This document shows positions 55,064 to 64,000 of a DNA stretch of 64,000 nt, in pieces. The stretch comes from Neckera pumila (lineage: Eukaryota > Streptophyta > Bryopsida > Hypnales > Neckeraceae). The translations under genes were made by a program, and so were the position numbers. The DNA lies in assembly GCA_963969595.1 (NCBI GenBank), contig OZ018414.1, positions 20,567,660 to 20,631,659 of the forward strand. Direction: 5' to 3'. The notes below the pieces were generated by a model. That model made no database searches and was not told where the DNA came from. It was given only the letters and a program-made list of their open reading frames with translations. Positions within the stretch are counted from its first letter, which is position 1. Each line of letters begins with the position of its first letter.

Positions 55064-55953
55064 ATCTCTAAAGGACCACCACCTTCTCTTTGCCAAAAAA
55101 CACTCAAAACTGCCATTTCTCTTTGCAAAGTGCAAAAAATTGTGAAAATTGCCTTTTTTACATATTTGGCTATAAGATCCTGCACTAGACTATTGAAAGA
55201 ATGTGTGGAAGAAATTTCAAAAGCTTTGGCCACATACATTGCATGATGTTTTTGGTCAAAGTGAAGAAAACATGTTTTTTGGACCTTGCCCGACTAGATT
55301 ATTTGACTTTGAACCTTCTTAACTTCAATTTGGAGCACTAAAGAGTTTGTATTTAAATTTTTTTATCATAAAAATTTGATTTGAGAGTCTAGAAAAAATA
55401 TTAAAATAAAAAATACTTAGTTTTCATATTGTTAAGTAGGAGAAGGTAAAAAATAGAAAGAAAAAATATTTCTATGATGGAAGTGAAATACATAAATACC
55501 AATGGTGAGATTGTTCTATCAAGCAAATAAAATCCTATGGAATTTTTATTTTTTTTAAATTGTGAATCAAATTAAAAAATGAATCCAATAATTATGTAAA
55601 TTTTCAAAAAGATGCTATGATTGCCTAGAAAATATGATGCTTCCGCAACACTAATCCAAATGGAATGAATCAAAGCTTTCTATATAAAAAAATGCAATCT
55701 TTAAGAAAAAAGAAATTTAAAATTATTTCAAGTTTTGTGGATTTCTTTTTGTTGTCCAATAGTATGTGAATTGTGCTTAGGATGGCATCATTTTTTCTCC
55801 AGGGCACTAATTGAAATCAAAATTACATTTTCAGACAACAAGTATATTTTTCTATCTTTAAAAAAGTTTTAAGAAAATCACAACAAAATTGAGATTGTAG
55901 GAGGTTGCCCAAAATCCACTTTGTCTATTAGAGGACCTTTGGTCCTTTGAGGA
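55064..55953 (+). mobile_element. TTAA-family element, full-length but diverged
   Basis: Left end TCTCTAAAGGACCACCACC, right end GGTCCTTTGAGGA followed by TTAA at 55954-55957. Contains CTCAAAACTGCCATTTCT, ACCAATGGTGAGATTGTTCT (about 55498-55517) and AGGTTGCCCAAAATCC in the plus orientation. The left flanking TTAA has decayed. Confidence 0.8.
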
Positions 55954-56021
55954 TTAATTGTGCACTTTCCATCCAAAAGATGGTAGACTTGGATTATTTG
56001 ACATACTAATGGCTGTGCAAT

Positions 56022-56930
56022 TAAACAACGATGTTCTATGACTATATCTTACCAAAAAATCACTCCAAATTGCTACTTTTAATGCAAAAAAACCAAGCTT
56101 TTGAAAATTTGTTTCTTTTGCATATCTAACTATAAGATCCTGTACTAGACTAGCATAAAATTCTATAGAATTTTTTTGGAAATTCTAATCATATAAATGC
56201 AAGATATTAGTGTTTAAGGTAGAAAGAAATTTACACCTTCACAATTAAGATTGTAAAACTTGGAAACCCTTTAACTTGAAATATTTCACAATAGAATTTG
56301 AGGTAAAAAAATCCTTAAGGTGGAGAATTGAATGAAAATAGAATAAAAACTTCAAAATACAACAACTTGATTTTTATTCTTAAAAAATTTATTAATTTGT
56401 AGGTATTAGATAGAAAGAAAACCTAAATCATTTATAACCTTTAAGATGGAATTGGACATGTCAATCCTAAATTCCTAATGGTAAGAATTATTCTAGACTT
56501 CTAGTAAGGAAGGTCTCCTGGCCGTTGTGGACCTTTTCCTATTGAAAAAAAATGTGAAAATTGAGTTTAAAAAACAAATCCTAAGAGTATTTTAAGGAAG
56601 ATGCTTTACTTGCCCATAAAGAAGCCTCCTTGTAACCTTCACATCAACAATCCAAATAGAATGAATCAAAGCTTTTTACATAGATAAAAATATATTCTAT
56701 GCATATCTGATTTTAAAAATATAAATTTTGAAGTTTTGTGATTTTTTTCTAGACATATTTACTTTGGATGGCACATATACGCGCTTAGGTACCAATTGAA
56801 ATAAAAGTAACGTCTCCATAAAGATAATTTGGTCTTTAGTTTTAATAAAATTTCAAAAGTCATACCAAAATTGAGATTGTATATATCCGCCTAATTTTTT
56901 ATATGTCCCCTCAAGTAGACATTTTAGTAA
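56022..56930 (+). mobile_element. TTAA-family element, highly diverged, next to the previous copy
   Basis: Same order of blocks as the copy just upstream: TCACTCCAAATTGCTACTTT, AAGATCCTGTACTAGACTAG, CCTAATGGTAAGAATTATTC, TAGGTACCAATTGAAATAAA. It ends near ATTTTAGTAA-TTAA. The left end is approximate, with about 70 bp between the two elements, and similarity is markedly lower. Confidence 0.6.
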
Positions 56931-56934
56931 TTAA

Positions 56935-59900
56935 TTTGTATTTGATTTTCAATCTTATATTTTCATGACATAAAACTATGCGTTGTTCACCAAAAAACCT
57001 CTACTAGTTTAATGAAAAATTATCTACGTTAAAACTTTATAAAAATGAGTGAAAATAAATTATAAATGTAACATAAAACAAGTCAATTAATTTGAATATG
57101 CTTCAAAAATACAAGCAACCATGAAGAATAGAGTGATAATATGTCAAGTAATTATTACATTTTTACAAACTAAATTTCCCAAAAACGAACTTTTGTCAAG
57201 TAAAAAAAGGTTAAACACTATTGTAGATAACCGAGTTGAATAGCATTTTTATAAATTTTTGGAGCTTATTGGAGGGTACTTTGGAGTAATTTGGTAGTGA
57301 ATTGGTCTTTTATGGTGTCTAATTTGGGTTGTTTTGATTGTTTGTTTAAGTCCATTTGAGGTCTTTTTGCTACCCAATTGGATTGTTTTTCAAGCAAGAG
57401 TTGATGTCATGGTTTTGTGAATGTCTCAAGTTGTGAAGAGGTAGTGAAGTTCAATTTGATATGTAGTGAATTGGAATCAACGGTTGTCCAGCCAAATTGG
57501 ATGAATTACTATCAAGTAGAGTCAATTCATTTTTGGAATGGTAGTCACGTCTTTTAAAATCCAATTTGGTAGTTGAAGTCAATTGGTCATCCTCTCCAAG
57601 TTGGTAACCATCATGGCAAAGAATCCTATTAGGTCCTTGTGGCTTTCATTTTTCTTTACCCATAGCAAGTGAAGCTAGTGCGAGTCCCAGTCGGGGAGGC
57701 TGGTATTTTGATTTTGTTTGTGATTTCCTAGTTTGGAAGTGCGTCTATATTGATCTAGGGTTGGATCGATGTGTTTGAATAAGTCCAAGTTCCTAGTCGG
57801 AGATGTATATGTGCCTGCGTGTGGCAAGGTGTTATGTGCAGAATTGTAAAAATTTTATAATGGAGAAATTGTCCAAGTCGGGAGTTGATTTGGAGGAGTG
57901 TGTGTTAATGATGGAATTTATGAAAGTCTGTGTTTAAAAGAATGAGATGTAGTGGATGTATGCAGTAATTTCAAGTTGGAGCAAGTAGTTGAATTTATAG
58001 TTTTCAAACTTGGATTGATAGGTGTGCAGATGATGAAATCTATTTGGAGAGATATGTGAGAAAGAGGACCAAATTGTAATATTTTGATTGAATGTTTTGA
58101 GCTTAATTGGAAATTTTTCTAATTGATGGAGTTGGATTTGTAGTGTCGTTGTAATAATGTTTTTGGTGATGGAATTTCAAATTGGATTAACTGATTAGCA
58201 TAGATTTTCTACTTGACCGTCTCCCTTGGAACGAACTTTACTATTAGCCTTGGGTTTTGTTTAAATATAATTTGACGACCAAAGCTTATCTACAACTATA
58301 AAGCTCAATTTAGCTGTTATATAGTTAACTAATATTATTTTTTATATTTTTTATACATAAAAAATACTTTTTCTATAGATGTTTTTTTTTAAGAAATTTG
58401 TTGGCAAAATTAAGGAACTCGGATTTATTGAAGCGTGTTGTATGAATAATATTACATCGATTAGAATATATATTGGAATAATTTGGTATATTTATCCCAA
58501 AAAAAAGGTCTTAATGGAATTTTAAAATATTATAATCTTGTTATATATATATTTTTTAATATAGAATATATGAAATAATGACAACACACAATATCAGGTT
58601 CAAAAAATATAATAGCTTAAAAAGCTTGCAATTGCATCCATTCATTGAATTTTTGAATTTTTGCATAAATTTCACATTGGAATAAAAACAAACTTAGTAG
58701 GCTTATTTGTATTAGTTCCGTTATTGTTTAATTCAAGTACCGTAATGGATATTTTAAAAATTGTAATCAAGTTTGACCAAGATGCATCCAATTTTGGGAT
58801 GTAGGGACCTTTAGGGTTTCAACTTTTACGACTTAACATTTCTATTGACAACTCATATCCCATGGCTTCAAACTCTAATTTCCAAATTGTAATTTTTCAA
58901 GATCACATAAAAACTATGAAAATGCTACCCATCAACATGACATCCACACTTTCAAGCTAATAAAATAGCTAAATAAGAATGACATGGTGTGCAATTTTAT
59001 GCTTGAAATGACATGATGTATTGAAATCAAAGGTGCAGAACATCAATATATGTGACACAATGTGAAAAATTATAAATCACGAATTCATGATTTCATTTAT
59101 GTGAATAGTACTATTCAAAAAATTATATGCATGCCACCTATCACGGATGAAAACTATGTGCAGAACTACAAATATTGCAAAAATTGAATCTCTGATTTGT
59201 TTAAAATACTCCATGCACCATGAGTTGAAAATAAGTGGATAAAATCCAAAGGAGCAAATACAAATGTTGCATATCCTCTGTGTATTACAACCCTAAAAAA
59301 ACTTGGACTAAAATGCTATGATTTGGAAGTAAATAAATTGTAAAGCTAACCAATACATAGACCCAATTGCTGAGTCCGGTTTTATAATCACTCCAAGATC
59401 ACTTGTGATTTTTTTTTTACAACAATGACTTGAATTTTTTTGGCATGTTATTGTACATCACTTAAGACCCACCCCCATTGGTATTGTAAGAAGTTCCAAT
59501 ACGCATGCTTTCAAAAAGTAATATATAATGAAAAACATAGATAATATTAATTTGAAATGGAATTTGAAGATCCTTAGTGGATCAAAACTTGAGGTTTCAT
59601 TTCTTGTAATAGATTATCTATAGGTTGCAATTTGAACCATTATGCATCTATTTCAATAGATTTGAAGAAATTTTATTTTGATATACAATTAATATAAATC
59701 TTTTCATATGTAAGTGTTGTCATTAATTACAAAGTGCAACGTTTGCTTGCAGTCCATCAAACGGTCTATCATCATACAGTTGATGGTGATATAAATTTTG
59801 GAAATTTAATACAAGTAGTGCACATGTACCCCTTTCTTGGAAATGTAAAAATTTCCCCAATTGGGTGCCTCGACCAAAAAATATGTTATATGAAGTTTTT

Positions 59901-60276
59901 GAGACAATTTGGGCAACCCATAAAAATTCATCTCTCTACTTTTGAAAATTTGAAAACATGTAACGAATATAATGTATGATGCAATTGTAAGAAAAACAAC
60001 TAAAAGTAGTGCAAAAATTTCATTCTAGCAGTTAAAGTTTGTTGACCTTGTGAAGTAGGGTCAAAAATATAAAAAGAATTATAAGTTTAAACACTTTAAT
60101 CTTGAAATCTATGCAATCAAAAGCTATGGATTTTTTCTACGCATCCCTGTAGTAGCTTACATTTTTATGCGGTTGAATTGCAAAAATAATTTTACTTTCA
60201 TTTTTTTCTTATTGCCTTAAAAAGTGGTAGATCTTGACAATTTATGCCCAAAATGTAACCTAGTCCAATAAGGCAA
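56935..60276. other. Non-coding DNA
   Basis: No gene or recognised element. The part from about 57230 to 58250 is richer in G and T and might be a retroelement leader, but no diagnostic motif was found. An open frame at 59734-59979 has no recognised features. Confidence 0.4.
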
Positions 60277-60487
60277 GAAACAAAGAACAAAGTTAGGTAT
60301 ACCTATCTTGCACAACAACTTAAGCTTGGACACGTGTAAAGAAGGGACACGATTAAGCAAGGAACACTAACAAATACATCACTCTCTCTAATTGATGTTG
60401 AAACAAAGAATAATGTTAGCTATACCTATCTTGCATAACAACTCAAGTAGAACAAGTGTAGAGAAGGGACACAATTAAGCAAGGAAC
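60277..60487. repeat. Two-copy direct repeat, about 90-bp units
   Basis: Units at 60277-60365 and 60400-60487 share GAAACAAAGAAYAAWGTTAG, TATACCTATCTTGCA and GAAGGGACACRATTAAGCAA, ending AGGAAC. Confidence 0.8.
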
Positions 60488-61035
60488 CCTGTCGATAGCT
60501 TTTTTTTTCTAGGCTATACTTCTAGATATTTGTCAGTGCAATGTGGACTATGCAAGGCATGTTTTTAACATAAAAATTGTTGATTCTTAGATTTACTTAC
60601 TCTACAAGTCAAGTTGAAACCATTCAGTAAGATTTCTTCTTTCTAATTTTGATATTGACCATTATGATTGGTGGGAGGGCTATTCTTCCCAAAATAAAAG
60701 AACATGAGTGGTCCTCCTAACATGAGGATTGTTCACAATTGAAACCTTGATTGGTGCATTTACAAGTAGACAAATGAAATATGTAGATAATTATTGTATC
60801 TAAAGATTTACACAGTGTATATCTAAATAATTTCATCTAATGTTCTTCAAGGATGCTACAATTCCATTTTGTATAGTTTATATAGTATTATTTGGATTAG
60901 CATGGATTTACATTGGACAACTTCAAAGCAAGTCTCTTTAGATTCTTTAAATGTATACAAAGGAACACAACAAAGCATTGAAACTAATGAAAAAGCTTGC
61001 AATCTTGTCTATTTCTTGAAATCTTTAATTATCAC
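60488..61035. other. Non-coding DNA
   Basis: Nothing recognised. Confidence 0.35.
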
Positions 61036-61039
61036 TTAA

Positions 61040-61247
61040 CCTTTAAAGGACCATAAGGCCAAAGGCCACCAGGTGGCTTTTGCAACTACATTTATAGAAA
61101 ATTTGAAATGTAGACCTCACGAACAATCCATGAACAACAAAGGCACTTTAGATGATTTTTTTCCATTAATCCATTGGTGCAATCTAATCAAAAAAATGAT
61201 TGAGTAGGCAATTTTTGTTAAATTTTTTGAGAATAGAGAAGGCACTT
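61040..61247. mobile_element. TTAA-family element, left-end fragment
   Basis: TTAA at 61036-61039 is followed by CCTTTAAAGGACCATAAGGCC, a diverged family terminus. No matching right end is present before the retroelement fragment begins at about 61248. Confidence 0.4.
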
Positions 61248-61740
61248 TGTGAATTCCCAATTCATCACTTAGGACTCATGATTTTCTGGGTTTTTTTTCC
61301 AAGTTTAAGTCAAGTTTTATAGACAAAACCCCCTCCAAAGAGTATAAAACCAAAATAGATATGCTACATGCTAATAGAGTATTTGGTCCTAAGTATAGTT
61401 TCTTGTCTAAAGGAGACAAGAATTCCTCATTTTTATAGGGTAGAAACCCAGAAGTTGTAGAAATTGTAAATATTGAGTGAACATTGCCCAAATTGCCTGA
61501 ACCTATTGTGCATGTGATTCATTTTTGCTATAATGGCATGAAGGAATCCCACTGAGATCCCTAAGTTGATTCCCAAGGATAGACTTTAGTTTCCTAGTCT
61601 ATTCCGAGAAATAGTAGAACTTCCAATTGTTAGCCTACGAATAATACAAAATCAAGACGGATCAATGGGGTGGCTACAAGGAAGACCATGTGGTTTTTGT
61701 AGCGGTTTCCATAGTACTCATCTTCCCCCCATGAGTACTA
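61248..61740 (+). mobile_element. Third fragment of the LTR-retroelement derivative family
   Basis: Begins TGTGAATTCCCAATTCATCA and follows the 31544 copy in order (CACTTAGGACTCATG, TATTTGGTCCTAAGTATAG, GGGTAGAAACCCAGAAG, CATGTGATTC, GAAATAGTAGAAC). Similarity stops near 61650. A perfect 12-bp hairpin, CATAGTACTCAT at 61710-61721 with its complement at 61731-61742, follows. Confidence 0.6.
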
Positions 61741-61742
61741 TG

Positions 61743-62664
61743 TAGTTAAAAAACAATTTTAAAAAATGTGAAAAATATGTTTAGTGTGTAAACCTTTAAA
61801 GAAGGAAGTGTATAAACTTTTAAAAAGGAGGTACCCAAGGAAAGAAAAACATAGGAAAATTCTCTAAGTAGGAGAACCAGAAAATCTCATAAAAAGTGTA
61901 GAATCTCAAGAAAATAGGTACGTAGACGTTTCAATTTGTAAAAAAATACGAAAATCATTTTTAAAAAAAACTAAAAACTATTTATTTGAGAGAACTTTAT
62001 GATGAAGAGATTTCACCAAAAGAATGATCTTTAAACCATCTTCAATGTTCAGAAATGTGCGCACAAAGAGGACATAAAACAAAACATTTTTAAATTTCCT
62101 TTGTTAGAAACATGACTTCCTACTATAGAAATAGACCACAAAATTTTCAGCTTTAGATAATTAATTTTGGGTGCTACTCAATACTAAAAACCTCGAAATT
62201 GTAAAGTGTGACAAATAAGCTTAATGGAAATTTAAACATAAAATGATTTTTGGAAATTTCTAAAAAATAAGGGATTTGAATTATAAATAAATGAATTTCA
62301 CCTCAAAAATCTATTTTTGAATTCAAATTATAATGCTTCAAAAAAAGTTTGAATAACAATTATAGTAGAGTGTTAAGAAATCATCATAACAAAGAATTAC
62401 GATTTTGAATTCTTGTAAAAATTACAAATATTCAATCTACAACTAGTTTTAGAAAGAGTTTTCTAATTTTTATTCAAAACTGTATTTATAAGCATTAGTA
62501 GTTTATAAGTAGATCCAACAATAATTTTCAATGTAGTATACTAATAACATATTACATTTTTTGTTTAAAAGTCATTATAAAATTTCATTCTTTTGAGTTA
62601 TATTTTGTAATGAATATTCACTTAAAGATTTGCAAATTCAACTACCCCTTGACTGCTTGCGAGG
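61743..62664. other. AT-rich non-coding DNA
   Basis: Nothing recognised. Confidence 0.4.
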
Positions 62665-62668
62665 TTAA

Positions 62669-63585
62669 CCCCTAAAGGATTAGCATGTATTTTTTCGGCT
62701 ATATAGAAATTTTAGGCAGGAACGTGTGACTAGAAATTTCCATTTTTTTGGCAAATTTAATTAGAAGGTGGGGATAAGGAATATCTTTCATATGCACTAA
62801 AATTCATGACATTTGGAAATATGAGTCAAAAGTTATGGCCTAATATGTTTTTTTATTTTTATTAAATGGGCACTCCGGGCAGATAAAAAATATCATTTTT
62901 TTCAAAAACAAAAATTGGAATTGTTTTTCTAGAGAATATATATGTGGAAAGTTGAATAATTCCATTTAATCAGTGAGTCAAAAGTTATGGAGATTTTCTG
63001 TTTGCGGGCAATTATAGATTCTCTACTCTAAAATAAACTTTGAAATCATTTATCTTACTCAATTTTCAATGTTTTTTCAAAAAAATAAAATCCTTAGATG
63101 TAGATTGCTTATTACAACATTGCAACCATTGGAATTGGCATTTTTCAATTCTGTAACTAAATTCTCAACAATTTTGTATTTTGATTCATTCTCTATTTCT
63201 TTCTACTTACTATTTTTTTTCCTATATGTAGTACAATTCCATATGATTTGAATTTTTCTTTTATGTGGCCAACATGTCTAGAAAAATGAATCCAATGAAG
63301 TACCACTATTTTGGACATTTTTTCATAGAAAAGTGAGCTTGTGAAGTACAGCTGCTTTGTTTTCCGCAGGGCAAAAAAACGATTTCAGTGAATTTGAATG
63401 CTTATATCTTGCAATCCACGTGGTGGAAATTTCTGAAATTTTTACCACATGTTCTCAAAAACTACAAGATCCTACCTATGGTTACATATGTAAAAAAAAA
63501 CTTTTTTTTCAAAAATTTGGTACTTATATTAAAAATGGCAATTTTTGAGCGTTTTTGGTGAAAACATAGTCATAGAACTTTAGGG
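62669..63585 (-). mobile_element. TTAA-family element, second subtype, full-length
   Basis: A 917-bp copy with TTAA at both ends (62665-62668, 63586-63589). Left end CCCCTAAAGGATTAGCATG, right end AGAACTTTAGGG. Plus-strand block order: TTTTAGGCAGGAACGTGTGA, AAAGTTATGGCC, CACTCCGGGCAG, TTTGCGGGCAATTATAG, TTGCAACCATTGGAATTGGC and, near the right end, AAAAATGGCAATTTTTGAGC. It is the uninterrupted counterpart of the 44615 copy. No long ORF. Confidence 0.85.
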
Positions 63586-63589
63586 TTAA

Positions 63590-64000
63590 GGTCAAGTCCA
63601 AATTTGCAAAATTGAGCATTTATTATTTAAATTGAGGAAAAATTATCAACATTATACAAAACAAAAACTATTCAAATTAATGAATAATTTCACAAGCAAA
63701 AATAATAATATCCCTAGATGATTATTTTTATTTTATTATATTTTGACATCAATATCTATGTATTTGGAATTAGCAAGGAAATTGCATTGCAACAATGCAA
63801 TGTAATTACCTCACCTAAGTAATTTTTTTTTCATTTTTATATTGAGCAAATTATATAAACTCCCAAGTACCAAATCAAGTTTGAGATTATGATACACTAC
63901 AATACTCAAATTGGATGAAGAGATTTGGACAAAATATTTTTTCCCATGGCAAAGAAAGAAGTCCAATGGAATCCTCTTTAATAGAGTCAATTTACCTAAA
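63590..64000. other. AT-rich non-coding DNA to the window end
   Basis: Nothing recognised. Confidence 0.35.

Noticed and set aside
58780..58820. CCTTTAGGG string resembling a TTAA-family right end
   Set aside because: No TTAA follows and no family blocks precede it. Too little to annotate.
4185..63589. A plain TA target duplication (Tc1/mariner) for the CCCCTAAAGG family
   Set aside because: TA would fit each single junction, but the adjacent outer bases are T on the left and A on the right in nearly all copies, which TA alone does not explain. Kept as the main alternative in the finding.

Overview
The window looks like nuclear DNA of a land plant. The evidence is two intron-bearing plant genes with standard GT-AG introns, plant-type CACTA and Stowaway-type elements, and chromovirus remains. 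I cannot name the species. Compact genes beside a very AT-rich, repeat-dense desert would fit a bryophyte-grade plant, but that is an inference.

Only about the first 10 kb is conventional gene space. A ten-exon oxysterol-binding-protein-related lipid transfer protein (ORP1-type, PH plus OSBP domain) runs on the plus strand, 691-7083. A three-exon, four-helix DUF1218 membrane protein runs toward it on the minus strand, 10089-8252. The GC-rich leader of the ORP gene carries upstream ORFs and a strong G-quadruplex motif. A single-exon 277-residue charged, coiled-coil protein of unknown family lies at 13670-14503.

From about 15 kb onward the window is almost all mobile DNA. The dominant component is a diverse, apparently non-autonomous family whose ends read TTAA-CCCCTAAAGGACC and whose right ends are the complement. 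About 15 copies or fragments are visible, one of them inside an ORP intron. Full copies are about 890-925 bp and have no long ORF. Their flanks are TTAA at nearly every end, and two natural empty sites can be reconstructed by eye. This points to a piggyBac-like (TTAA-specific) group. One subtype is a large palindrome made from one half of the asymmetric subtype repeated head to head.

Other elements include three CACTA-type MITEs (two with clean 3-bp target duplications), a 981-bp Stowaway-type element, several fold-back elements, a decayed chromodomain Ty3/gypsy pol (about 51545-53700), and large non-coding LTR-retroelement derivatives. The derivatives occur in opposite orientations (about 19.3-23.8 kb minus, 31.5-34.7 kb plus) with a third fragment near 61.3 kb. 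Elements are nested in several places. No rRNA, convincing tRNA, CRISPR array or bacterial-type operon was seen. All homology statements come from reading the sequence and from memory of the families. No alignment or database search was run.
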